Part shown: one piece after another, positions 1 through 10,155 of the stretch
Layout: the number at the start of each line of letters is the position of its first letter
Numbering within the stretch: the first letter of the stretch is position 1
The notes under the pieces: model-generated
Seen by the model: the letters and a program-made list of their open reading frames with translations, nothing else
Told to the model about the DNA's origin: nothing
The model's database searches: none
Translations under genes and position numbers: made by a program
Origin: Plantago ovata
Taxonomy: Eukaryota > Streptophyta > Magnoliopsida > Lamiales > Plantaginaceae
Assembly (NCBI GenBank): GCA_028274465.1
Contig: CM051457.1
Span: forward strand, 59,071,550-59,135,549
DNA: 64,000 nt
Reading direction: 5' to 3'

Positions 1-2
1 AA

Positions 3-613
3 ATTGCACATGCCGAGCAAGTTGAAGATGACCTTCGTATAGCAAAAGTTGTTGAAGAAGTTGAAGTAACTGAGCATCTTACGGAAAAATTCAGCTTGTT
101 AAAATGTGCGGAAGTAGAAGAGGTTCGAAAACTTGAAGAGGAGGAAGGATTGGAAGGCGACGCCCCCTGGAGGTGGGGGCGGTTCGCCCAGCATGGGGGC
201 GAACCGCCTCCCATGACCAGTGAGCTGGGGGGCGGTTCTGGGGAGCTGGATGACCCCAGCTCCCCTGTTTCTTTACTCACAGACATTCGCATCAATCCAA
301 AGCCACTTCCTTCCGTTACTACTGAGGTTCTTGAGTACAAAGAGGTGAATCTACTCCTCCGAGATGGAAAGCATGACAAGCAAAAAATACACAGGAGTCA
401 CCACTAAACAAGAACCTCGATAAAGTTAAAGTGAATGTCCTCCTATTGATGAAGTCTTTATTGGATATGCCTGCAAAGAAAACAAGTCCATTCACCATGG
501 TAAGATCTTTGAAGCTTCCTAGGTCTCTTTGCTACATCGGACCAAGAGAATGGCGGCCACCGTGGGGAGGTACTCTTGAATACTCAGCCGACCGAGGCCA
601 AACCGTTCGGTAA
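3..613 (+). pseudogene. gag-like type A ORF, broken C-terminal part
   Basis: This is the C-terminal part of the gag-like ORF best preserved at 17578-18903. An acidic Glu/Val-rich stretch is followed by a Gly/Pro-rich linker encoded by GC palindromes (177-212), then a conserved tail ending near 613. A 2-nt gain in the A-run near 380-386 shifts the frame and ends the first ORF at 405-407; the remaining 60 codons are open in another frame (431-613). The same lesion is in the copy at 4311-4341, so both descend from one already broken ancestor. No enzymatic domain is visible. Confidence 0.75.
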
Positions 614-1175
614 CATCTAGTATCACTTTTTATTTACTCATTCTCTTTTGCTAGGGACTAGCTTAAGTTTCATGAGGGGGATGGGATGTGAACCATGATG
701 TTAAGTATTGTTTGGCTTTGTGATGTTGAGTATGGTATCTTGTTTTTTATTTGCATTTGCACGTTTACCGCTTTCTTAGTATTTAGTTGCATACACTACA
801 TTCATCCTAGGATAGTCTTGCATGTTTTATGTGGAGTTTATTGCCAAATTTTTTGAACTTTTTTATTGGGTAGATTAACTAATTATGACATTAATCATAT
901 GCTTCATCTCTATGAATCTGTTTGAGGTTTTTCTCGCCTAGCTTGTCACATTTATGTATTGCACTTAGTTAAGCTTGGTAGTCTCGACATCACTTAGTGG
1001 TGTATTCTCTACTGCGGTTCACGAAGGCCTTTATAATAGGATGATGCATGTTAGGGTCTTATGGTTGTTTTCCCGAGTAATTATGTACCTAAGAGGCAAC
1101 AAGTCTTCACCTTGCTTTCAGATTGCTAAATGCCTAGGATGGAGGTAGTGTGAGATTGTGTGATCCTTTGTTTGC

Positions 1176-1320
1176 AACCTATTCTTTCGAATAGGTTTGG
1201 GGAGGGGGTTACGCTATCGTTAGACTTGGTTTTCATTTTTCAATTTTGTGTTGTGAGTTTATTTTTCCTTTTTCGTAAATTTTATACTCCAACCTATTCT
1301 TTCGAATAGGTTTGGGGAGG
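1176..1320 (+). repeat. Twin hairpins each followed by a PPT-like purine run
   Basis: Two copies of a 22-nt hairpin (1176-1197 and 1291-1312; arms AACCTATT / AATAGGTT, loop CTTTCG) are each followed directly by TTGGGGAGG. The real PPT at 2074-2086 reads GGTTTGGGGAG. The same pair recurs at 5109-5130 and 5224-5245, at 19468-19489 and 19582-19603, and on the minus strand at 31761-31782 and 31881-31902. Confidence 0.8.
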
Positions 1321-1375
1321 TCGTTTGTGTGTCATTTTTGTTTCTTTTTCGTTGTGCTACTGCTGGCTAAAAAAT

Positions 1376-1506
1376 ATCGAAAAAAAAAGAGAGAAAAAGA
1401 AAAATTCAAGAAAAGAAGAAAAAAACTAGAAGAGAAAAAAAAGAAAAAAAAAAAGAAAAGACCCCAAAAAAGCAAAGAAGGGTCTAAAAAAGAGCCAAAA
1501 AGCAGT
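1376..1506 (+). repeat. A/G-rich (polypurine) tract
   Basis: About 130 bases are almost entirely A and G on the plus strand. Equivalent tracts lie at about 5306-5440, 7219-7362, 19657-19738 and, as T/C, 31570-31710, all in the 3' non-coding region. Length varies between copies, as expected for slippage. Lysine-rich or phenylalanine-rich ORFs across it are compositional artefacts. Confidence 0.75.
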
Positions 1507-2073
1507 TTAGCAAAGTGTTGTGTCTCATTTTCCAATTCTTGTAATGTTCGTAATCCTGTTGAAATTTTTGTCTTTTTGTTTGAGTGTCATCTGTTCTAAA
1601 CCACCCTCGTCCTGCCATTCAGGAAGTGGTGAATAGCTTAAGACTTTGCTTGAGAGATGGGTAGAATAGGGAAGTGTTATCTTTTTTAAGGAACCCTCCT
1701 TCGTTTGATGAGAGCCAGTATTGGTTCGACCTCTTTGAGGAAAAGTCTTAACTTGGTGAACAGTAGTAAGTCCTCAGTTTCATAGGCACGGGACAACCAT
1801 TCGTATTCTAACATGTTTCATTACGTCGTCACTGACTAGGTCCAGGTAGAGAATGTTACGAGAGACTATCTTGTCTTGACATAAGTGCTTATGTGAATGT
1901 GTATGAGTCAATCGAGGCATTCTTCAACCTATATTCACCTTATGATTTGTATGGTTTTGTTCATATGTTTTTTGATAGATTCAATAGATTAGTTCATTTC
2001 ATTTGGCATGAGACTCCATTTTTTGTGTTGCATTTAGAGTCTAGCTTAGTTGCTTGAGGACAAGCAAAGGTTC

Positions 2074-2086
2074 GGTTTGGGGAGTT
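2074..2086 (+). promoter_or_regulatory. Polypurine tract (second-strand primer) before LTR
   Basis: GGTTTGGGGAGTT lies immediately 5' of the LTR start TGATGAACG. Upstream is the conserved stretch GCTTGAGGACAAGCAAAGG, which resembles the sequence before the 3' LTR in Athila elements. Equivalent sites are 6007-6019, 7938-7950 and 20332-20344, and on the minus strand 30994-31006. Confidence 0.8.
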
Positions 2087-3286
2087 TGATGAACGTGTAT
2101 TTTACACATTCATTTGAGTCTTTTTCACCTATTTTAGCTATCATATATGTTAATTTACCTATATTTTAGTGCATTTTATTAGAATAGTGTCACGTTTCCC
2201 TTTAGTTTGTATTTTACAGGTTTTGGGTGAAAAACGAGGTTTTTCGGGCAATTATATTGAAGTAGACAAGGAATTGGTGTTCCGAATGCCTAATTGGAGT
2301 ATCTAAAAGATTCCGGATAGGATTTGAAGTCTGGGGGTCGAATCTGAAGGCTAAAAGGTCACTAGAAGGCAAAAATCGAGTCCGAAAAGGAGAAGAAATC
2401 CAAAAACGCATCGAAAATGCGTTTTCAGCCGAAAAAACCTCTCGGGCGAGTCGCCCGGGACGTTGGGCGAATCGCCCCACACCAGGTGAATCGCCCGGTG
2501 TGTGGGGCCCTTTGCCCCGCACCTGCCGAATGCCTATATATAGTTGCTCAGTTTTCTCCGTTTTTCATACGTTTCCAGACCTTTTCTCTCACCTTTCTCA
2601 TTAGTTTTAGGTAGGAATTCTCCAAAGCCTGTTCTGGGGATTCTTGGCTTAGGAGATACTTTTTCTTAGCGTTTTGGAGCTTGTAAGATCGCGATTCTTC
2701 GGAGATTGACAACCTTCGGTAACATTGTATCTTACAGTTTTTCTATTTATATTTATATATCTTTCAACACGTTTTCATTCATTCGTGCTATGATTTCTGT
2801 TGATTACATGACATCTATGAGTAGCTAAACTTCTCGTTGGTGATAGTATGTGATTTCTTAGCGAAGGGTTAATAATTATGCTAATGGCTATATCGCGCAT
2901 TATACTTTGAGTTATTGCTTTATTTCTTTGATCTATTTAAAACCTCTATCTTCGTAGTGTTGACTAATTACGGAACACAATTGGACAATTCATTGATCAA
3001 AGATGTCTATGCAAAACCGGGGACTTCATGCATGACTATTAACCTGCTATGCTTTGAATGACCATACTATCACAAATCTCCATTATCTGTTAAGAAAAAC
3101 CTTTGCTAAGTCATCTGTTGATTTATATTCTTAAGTTAGATTAGATAAAACTAGTTATAGTCTTTAGAGATCGACACTCGAGGTAATTCTACTGCTACAC
3201 TACGATTTTCGTTGTAGTTGTGAATTGCCTTTGGCTAAATACAAATTTATTTGATTAATTAGAATCTGACAAATTCCCGTTCATCA
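2087..3286 (+). mobile_element. Athila-like LTR (shared LTR of tandem array)
   Basis: A 1200-bp LTR bounded by the terminal inverted repeat TGATGAAC...GTTCATCA, with a PPT on its left and a PBS on its right. It therefore serves as 3' LTR of the left copy and 5' LTR of the right copy. A palindrome block (2442-2523) sits directly before TATATATAG (2535-2543). The LTR at 6020-7218 differs from it at fewer than ten positions by eye, so duplication is recent. Antisense ORFs inside it (such as 2214-2522) run through the palindromes and are not credible genes. Confidence 0.93.
2442..2543 (+). promoter_or_regulatory. U3 palindrome array and TATA box
   Basis: GC-rich palindromes (core GGGCGAGTCGCCC, then imperfect versions with outer arms ACCAGG and GTGTGGGG) end about 12 bp before TATATATAG at 2535-2543. 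A further inverted repeat with arms AAAACGCAT / ATGCGTTTT lies upstream at 2402-2424. This is the likely core promoter of the element. Confidence 0.75.
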
Positions 3287-3289
3287 AAT

Positions 3290-3307
3290 TGGCGCCGTTG
3301 CCGGGGA
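3290..3307 (+). promoter_or_regulatory. Primer binding site, tRNA-Asp type
   Basis: TGGCGCCGTTGCCGGGGA starts 3 bp after the LTR. It is the exact complement of the 3' end of plant tRNA-Asp (TCCCCGGCAACGGCGCCA), the primer class used by Athila elements. Confidence 0.88.
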
Positions 3308-3550
3308 CTATACTCCTTTTTTCTGTTTATCTTATTTATATTTTTAGCATTCAGTTCCCAGAACAGCTCTTGGATTGTCTCTCAGAAATTTCACTTTCTT
3401 ACCCTATTTCTTTCCTCCTATCTTCTTCAGTAAATTCATCTAATCTGATATTGGTTACCTTGCGTGTTTGTGCTCTCGAAATTTTTTGTTATATTACGCT
3501 AATAGAACTAATTTTTAGTTTTGAGTTACTCTTACTACAAAAATACAGGT

Positions 3551-4547
3551 ATGATGTCCATGCGCGCTCGCATGACACCCCAATTCTCGCAGGTCAGGAG
3601 AGGATCTTCCGTATACCTGGAAGATGAGTTAAGGAGGTATGAGGTGACGGAGTCCATGGTGAGGTACTTACCAAGGTACGAAGATGGGAGTTGATTTGGT
3701 GCTTCGTTGGTGGACTTCGTGAAGATGAACGACTTAGAGTGGACAGGTTGAGCAGCGGTCTGGGAGAATGTACGGTCGACGAAGCAGAAGAAGTCCTCCG
3801 TAAGAACGCCAGAGGTTCAACACAATCTGATAAGGTCATACCAATTCACAACACCGGAAAGGAAGTAGATCGAGGTGAAGCAGGAAGCTCATCCGAGAAG
3901 TATTTTGAAGTCGAAGAAATCAGTGGGGAAGATGAAATTGCACATGCCGAGCAAGTTGAAGATGACCTTCGTATAGCAAAAGTTGTTGAAGAAGTTGAAG
4001 TAACTGAGCATCTTACGGAAAAATTCAGCTTGTTAAAATGTGCGGAAGTAGAAGAGGTTCGAAAACTTGAAGAGGAGGAAGGATTGGAAGGCGACGCCCC
4101 CTGGAGGTGGGGGCGGTTCGCCCAGCATGGGGGCGAACCGCCTCCCATGACCAGTGAGCTGGGGGGCGGTTCTGGGGAGCTGGACGACCCTAGCTCCCCT
4201 GTTTCTTTACTCACACACATTCGCATCAATCCAAAGCCACTTCCTTCCGTTATTACTGAGGTTCTTGAGTACAAAGAGGTGAATCTACTCCTCCGAGATG
4301 GAAAGCATGACAAGCAAAAAATACACAGGAGTCACCACTAAACAAGAACCTCGATAAAGTCAAAGTGAATGTCCTCCTATTGATGAAGTCTTTATTGGAT
4401 ATGCCTGCAAAGAAAACCAGACCATTCACCATGGTAAGATCTTTGAAGCTTCCTAGGTCTCTTTGCTACATCGGACCAAGAGAATGGCGGCCACCGTGGG
4501 GAGGTACTCTTGAATACTCAGCCGACCGAGGCCAAACCGTTCGGTAA
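3551..4547 (+). pseudogene. gag-like type A ORF with deletion and frameshift
   Basis: Translation would begin at ATG 3551, as in the intact copy at 17578. About 47 codons on it meets TGA near 3691. The cause is a deletion of about 343 bp between two copies of GAAGATGG (17707-17714 and 18049-18056 in the intact copy). It removes most of the predicted capsid-like core (residues ~45-158) and shifts the frame. The rest is open from 3691 to 4341, then shifts again at the A-run before 4320, leaving the tail 4365-4547. It cannot make the full protein. Confidence 0.82.
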
Positions 4548-6019
4548 CATCTAGTATCACTTTTTATTTACTCATTCTCTTTTGCTAGGGACTAGCTTAA
4601 GTTTCATGAGGGGGATGGGATGTGAACCATGATGTTAAGTATTGTTTGGCTTTGTGATGTTGAGTATGGTATCTTGTTTTTTATTTGCATTTGCACGTTT
4701 ACCGCTTTCTTAGTATTTAGTTGCATACACTACATTCATCCTAGGATAGTCTTGCATGTTTTATGTGGAGTTTATTGCCAAATTTTTTGAACTTTTTTAT
4801 TGGGTAGATTAACTAATTATGACATTAATCATATGCTTCATCTCTATGAATCTGTTTGAGGCTTTTCTCGCCTAGCTTGTCACATTTATTATTGCACTTA
4901 GTTAAGCTTGGTAGTCTCGACATCACTTAGTGGTGTATTCTCTACTGCGGTTCACGAAGGCCTTTATAATAGGATGATGCATGTTAGGGTCTTATGGTTG
5001 TTTTCCCGAGTAATTATGTACCTAAGAGGCAACAAGTCTTCACCTTGCTTTCAGATTGCTAAATGCCTAGGATGGAGGTAGTGTGAGATTGTGTGATCCT
5101 TTGTTTGCAACCTATTCTTCCGAATAGGTTTGGGGAGGGGGTTACGCTATCGTTAGACTTGGTTTTCATTTTTCAATTTTGTGTTGTGAGTTTATTTTTC
5201 CTTTTTCGTAAATTTTATACTCCAACCTATTCTTTCGAATAGGTTTGGGGAGGTCGTTTGTGTGTCATTTTTGTTTCTTTTTCGTTGTGCTACTGCTGGC
5301 TAAAAAATATCGAAAAAAAAAGAGAGAAAAAGAAAAATTCAAGAAAAGAAGAAAAAAACTAGAAGAGAAAAAAAAGAAAAAAAAAAAGAAAAGACCCCAA
5401 AAAAGCAAAGAAGGGTCTAAAAAAGAGCCAAAAAGCAGTTTAGCAAAGTGTTGTGTCTCATTTTCCAATTCTTGTAATGTTCGTAATCCTGTTGAAATTT
5501 TTGTCTTTTTGTTTGAGTGTCATCTGTTCTAAACCACCCTCGTCCTGCCATTCAGGAAGTGGTGAATAGCTTAAGACTTTGCTTGAGAGATGGGTAGAAT
5601 AGGGAAGTGTTATCTTTTTTAAGGAACCCTCATTCGTTTGATGAGAGCCAGTATTGGTTCGACCTCTTTGAGGAAAAGTCTTAACTTGGTGAACAGTAGT
5701 AAGTCCTCAGTTTCATAGGCACGGGACAACCATTCGTATTCTAACATGTTTCATTACGTCGTCACTGACTAGGTCCAGGTAGAGAATGTTACGAGAGACT
5801 ATCTTGTCTTGACATAAGTGCTTATGTGAATGTGTATGAGTCAATCGAGGCATTCTTCAACCTATATTCACCTTATGATTTGTATGATTTTGTTCATATG
5901 TTTTTTGATAGATTCAATAGATTAGTTCATTTCATTTGGCATGAGACTCCATTTTTTGTGTTGCATTTAGAGTCTAGCTTAGTTGCTTGAGTACAAGCAA
6001 AGGTTCGGTTTGGGGAGTT
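4548..6019 (+). other. 3' non-coding region of type A element
   Basis: About 1.5 kb without a credible gene between the gag tail and the 3' LTR. It contains the twin hairpin plus purine repeats (5109-5130, 5224-5245), the A/G-rich tract (about 5306-5440) and the PPT (6007-6019). The same block follows the env-position ORF in the type B element (minus strand, 30994-32490), so it is shared by both element types. Confidence 0.75.
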
Positions 6020-7218
6020 TGATGAACGTGTATTTTACACATTCATTTGAGTCTTTTTCACCTATTTTAGCTATCATCTATGTTAATTTAGCTATATTTT
6101 AGTGCATTTTATTAGAATAGTGTCACGTTTCCCTTTAGTTTGTATTTTACAGGTTTTGGGTGAAAAACGAGGTTTTTCGGGCAATTATATTGAAGTAGAC
6201 AAGGAATTGATGTTCCGAATGCCTAATTGGAGTATCTAAAAGATTCCGGATAGGATTTGAAGTCTGGGGGTCGAATCTGAAGGCTAAAAGGTCACTAGAA
6301 GGCAAAAATCGAGTCCGAAAAGGAGAAGAAATCCAAAAACGCATCGAAAATGCGTTTTCAGCCGAAAAAACCTCTCGGGCGAGTCGCCCGGGACGTTGGG
6401 CGAATCGCCCCACACCAGGTGAATCGTCCGGTGTGTGGGGCCCTTTGCCCCGCACCTGCAGAATGCCTATATATAGTTGCTCAGTTTTCTCCGTTTTTCA
6501 TACGTTTCCAGACCTTTTCTCTCACCTTTCTCATTAGTTTTAGGTAGGAATTCTCCAAAGCCTGTTCTGGGGATTCTTGGCTTAGGAGATACTTTTTCTT
6601 AGCGTTTTGGAGCTTGTAAGATCGCGATTCTTCGGAGATTGACAACCTTCGGTAACATTGTATCTTACAGTTTTTCTATTTATATTTATATATCTTTCAA
6701 CACGTTTTCATTCATTCGTGCTATGATTTCTGTTGATTACATGACATCTATGAGTAGCTAAACTTCTCGTTGGTGATAGTATGTGATTTCTTAGCGAAGG
6801 GTTAATAATTATGCTAATGGCTATATCGCGCATTATACTTTGAGTTATTGCTTTATTTCTTTGATCTATTTAAAACCTCTATCTTCGTAGTGTTGACTAA
6901 TTACGGAACACAATTGGACAATTCATTGATCAAAGATGTCTATGCAAAACCCGGGACTTCATGCATGACTATTAACCTGCTATGCTTTGAATGACCATAC
7001 TATCACAAATCTCCATTATCTGTTAAGAAAAACCTTTGCTAAGTCATCTGTTGATTTATATTCTTAGTTAGATTAGATAAAACTAGTTATAGTCTTTAGA
7101 GATCGACACTCGAGGTAATTCTACTGCTACACTACGATTTTCGTTGTAGTTGTGAATTGCCTTTGGCTAAATACAAATTTATTTGATTAATTAGAATCTG
7201 ACAAATTTCCGTTCATCA
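6020..7218 (+). mobile_element. Athila-like LTR
   Basis: A 1199-bp LTR with intact TGATGAAC...GTTCATCA ends, palindrome block 6374-6455 and TATATATAG at 6468-6476. It has a normal PPT on its left. On its right it is joined directly to an internal 3' fragment instead of a PBS, which marks a deletion junction at 7218/7219. Confidence 0.9.
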
Positions 7219-7950
7219 CTGCTAAAAAAATCGAAAAAAGATACGAGAAAATCCAGAAAAAAAGAAAAAAATTGGAAAAGAAAAAAAGAAAAAAAAAAAA
7301 AAGGAGAAAAGACCCCAAAGAAGCAAGGATGGGTCCAAAAAAAAAGAACCAAAAAGCAGTTTAGCAAAGTGTTGTGCCTCATTTTCCAATTCTTGTAATG
7401 TTCGTAATCGTGTTGTAATTTTTTATCTTTGTTTGAGTGTCATCTGTTCTAGACCACCCTCGTCCTGCCATTCAGGAAGTGGTGAATAGCTTAAGGCTTT
7501 ACTTGAGAGATGGGTAGAATAGGGGAGTGTTATCTTTTTAGGGAACCCTCCTTCGTTTGATGAGAGCCAGTATTGGTACGACCTCTTTGAGGAAAAGTCT
7601 TAACTTGGTGAACAGCAGTAAGTCCTCAGTTTCATAGGCACGGGACAACCATTCGTACTTTAACATGTTTCATTACGTCGTCACTGACTAGGTCCAGGTA
7701 GAGAATGTTACGAGAGACTATCTTGTCTTGACATAAGTGCTTATGTGAATGTGTATGAGTCAATCGAGACATTATTCAACCTATATTCATGTTATGATTT
7801 GTATGGTTTTTGTTCATATGTTTTTTGATAGATTCAATAGATTAGTTCATTTCGTTTGGCATGAGACTCCATTTTTTGTGTTGCATTGTTTTTTGCATTA
7901 GAGTCTAGCTTAGTTGCTTGAGGACAAGCAAAGGTTCGGTTTGGGGAGTT
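7219..7950 (+). mobile_element. Truncated internal 3' fragment of type A element
   Basis: This starts at the A/G-rich tract (CTGCTAAAAAAATCG, compare 5295 and 19650) and runs to the PPT at 7938-7950. PBS, gag and about half of the 3' region are missing. Flanked by LTRs on both sides, it is the third, deleted unit of the tandem array. Confidence 0.82.
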
Positions 7951-9153
7951 TGATGAACGTGTATTTTACACTTTCATTAGAGTCTTTTTCACCTATTTTA
8001 GCTATCCTCTATGTTAATTTAGCTATATTTTGGTGCATTTTATTAGAATAGTGTCACGTTTCCCTTTAGTTTGTATTTTACAGGTTTTGGGTGAAAAACG
8101 AGGTTTTCCGGGAAATTATATTGAAGTAGACAAGGAATTGGTGTTCCGAAGGCCTAATTGGAGTATCTAAAAGATTCCGGATAGGATTTGAAGTCTAGGG
8201 GTCAAATCTGAAGGCTAAAAGGTCACAAGAAGGCAAAAATCGAGTCCGAAAAAGAGAAGAAATCCTAAAACGCATCGAAAACGCGTCAACAACCGACTGG
8301 AGGTCCCGGGCGAGTCGCCCGGGACGTGGGGCGAACCGCCCCACACCAGGCGAATCGCCTGGTGTGTGGGGCGACTCGCCCCACACCTGCCGAATGCCTA
8401 TATATAGTTGCTCAGTTTTCTCTGTTTTTCATACTTTTCCAGACCTTTTCTCTCACCTTTCTCATTAGTTTTAGGTAAGAATTCTCCAGAGCCTGTTCTG
8501 GGGATTCTTAGCTTAGGAGATACTTTTTCTTATCGTTTTGGAGCTTGTAAGATCGCGATTCTTCGGAGATTGACAACCTTCGGTAACATTGTATCTTACA
8601 GTTTTTTTATTTATATTTATTTATCTTTCAACATGTTTTCATTCAATCTTGCTATGATTTCTGTTTATTGCATGACATCTACGAGTAGCTAAACTTATCG
8701 TTGGTGATAGTATATGATTTCTTAGCGAAGGGTTAATAATTATGCTCATGGCTATAAAGCGAATTAGACTTTGAGTTATTGCTTTATTTCTTTGATCTAT
8801 CTAAAACCTCTATCTTCGTAGTGTTGAATTATAACGAACACAATTGGACAATTCATTGATCATAGATCTCTATGCAAAACGATCGGGTACTTCATGCATG
8901 ATTATTAACCTGCTATGCTTTGAATGACCATACTATCACCAGCCTACATTATCTGATAAGAAAAACCTTTGCTAAGTAGTTTGTTGATTTTATATTTTTA
9001 AGTTAGATTAGATAAAGCTAGTTATAGTCCTTATAGATCGACACTCGAGGTTATTTTACTACTACACTACGGTTTTCGTTATAGTTGTGAATTGCCTTTG
9101 GCTAAATACAAATTTATTTGATTAATTAGAATCTGACAAATTCCGGTTCATCA
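7951..9153 (+). mobile_element. Athila-like LTR, right end of tandem array
   Basis: A 1203-bp LTR with intact ends. It has the best palindrome block of the window (8305-8386) and TATATATAG at 8399-8407. The next five bases, ATATG (9154-9158), repeat the five bases next to the inverted LTR fragment at 23135-23139, and both flanks are Copia sequence. The LTR is thus the right end of an insertion into a Copia element. Confidence 0.9.
8305..8407 (+). promoter_or_regulatory. Four abutting perfect palindromes plus TATA box
   Basis: 8305-8323 is CCCGGGCGAGTCGCCCGGG. 8326-8344 is GTGGGGCGAACCGCCCCAC. 8345-8363 is ACCAGGCGAATCGCCTGGT. 8364-8386 has arms GTGTGGGGCGA / TCGCCCCACAC around one C. Outer arms differ between units, yet each pairs with its own partner. 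TATATATAG follows at 8399-8407. As DNA they could form cruciforms or bind a dimeric protein; as RNA, a row of stem-loops. Confidence 0.85.
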
Positions 9154-10155
9154 ATATGGTACATGCGAATCATGTGTTAAGGGTAAGATGACGAACAAAT
9201 CCTTTGTTGGACAAGGTGTTCGTGCCACTCGCTGCTTAGAGCTCATACATACCGATTTATGTGGACCTTTTAAAGTCCAAGCACGTGGAGGTTATTCTTA
9301 CTTCGTTACCTTTACTAACGATTTCTCAAGGTAGATATATTTATCTTATGAAGGAGTTTAGGAATGAGGTCGAGAATGAATTGAACCTAAGGATAGTCAC
9401 TCTTCAATCAGATCGAGGAGGTGAATACCTTAGTGAAGAATTTATCGACTACTTGAAGGAGAATGGAATTCAATCGCAATGGACCCCTCCTGGAACACCA
9501 CAACTAAATGGTGTGTCTGAGAGAAGGAATCGAACCCTGCTAGACATGGTGAGATCAATGATTGGATTCTCGACTCTTCCAAAATATCTATGGGGATATG
9601 CGCTACAAACTGCAATCTACATTCTGAACCGTGTACCATCTAAATTAGTAGAGAAAACTCTTTATGAGTTATGGAAAGGAAAGAAGCCCTCACTGGGCTA
9701 TCTTAGACCTTGGGGCTGTCCTGCGATAGTCAAATTGTTGCTCACTGATAAGTTAGATGCCAAGGGTGTCAAAGTTTATTTCATAGGCTATCCTCGTCAG
9801 ACGAGAGGCTATGAATTCTATCATGCTGAAGATCACAAGGTGATAGTATCTAGAAACGTCAAGTTTTTAGAAGCAGAATACCTCGAAGAAGAGAGGTTCG
9901 ATGATATGATAGAATTTGAAGAAATTCAAGACTTTGACACGCGCGAACATGAGTTCTCTAAATCTTCTGATTTGGACTCAAGTTCAGTGGGAGCTTTCGA
10001 AGCAGACAAGTGTAATGATATGACACTTGCTGGGCATGGCATAGTCAGTGGGAGTCCTGTGATTAGATCAACAGTTGAAACCACACCAATAGAACCCGTT
10101 GTCAATCAAACTTTGCAACAAGTTGCACAAGAGCAGCCTCCCGCTAGGGAACAGG
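9154..10155 (+). pseudogene. Ty1/Copia integrase fragment
   Basis: Translation gives the end of the GAG-pre-integrase zinc region (YGTCESCVKGK) and then the integrase core: first Asp in LIHTDLCGPF, second in LQSDRGGEYLS, Glu in GVSERRNRTLLD. The linker toward RT follows. A stop and a frameshift with a short deletion lie near 9331-9345, after NDFSR; the frame is then open to 10155. Both ends are cut by Athila-like LTRs. The 5' half of the same gene is on the minus strand at 23135-24558. Related to Tnt1-type Copia pol; dead. Confidence 0.88.

Larger units (their letters stand above)
1..2086 (+). mobile_element. Athila-like type A internal region, 3' part (cut by window edge)
   Basis: This is the 3' part of the internal region of a non-autonomous Athila-like element. 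It duplicates 3935-6019 almost base for base; I count roughly a dozen substitutions and one 1-bp indel by eye. It holds the tail of a broken gag-like ORF, then about 1.4 kb of non-coding 3' sequence with two hairpin plus purine-tract repeats, an A/G-rich tract and the PPT. It abuts the LTR at 2087, so it belongs to the same tandem array as the copy that follows. Its 5' end lies outside the window. Confidence 0.88.
2087..7218 (+). mobile_element. Non-autonomous Athila-like element, type A, two LTRs
   Basis: A structurally complete copy: LTR 2087-3286, PBS 3290-3307, broken gag-like ORF, 3' non-coding region, PPT 6007-6019 and LTR 6020-7218. The internal region is only about 2.7 kb and encodes no protease, RT, RNase H or integrase, so movement would need proteins in trans. 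There is no TSD pair, because the left LTR continues into another internal copy and the right LTR into a truncated internal fragment. It is the middle unit of a tandem array. Confidence 0.88.

Noticed and set aside
1312..1599. Lysine-rich ORF and antisense phenylalanine-rich ORF (also 5245-5532, 31455-31748)
   Set aside because: Products of the A/G-rich tract; length and frame vary between copies and no domain is present.
8305..8386. Regular short palindromes suggesting a CRISPR-like array
   Set aside because: Units abut with no unique spacers, arms differ between units, there are no cas genes, and the setting is a plant LTR.
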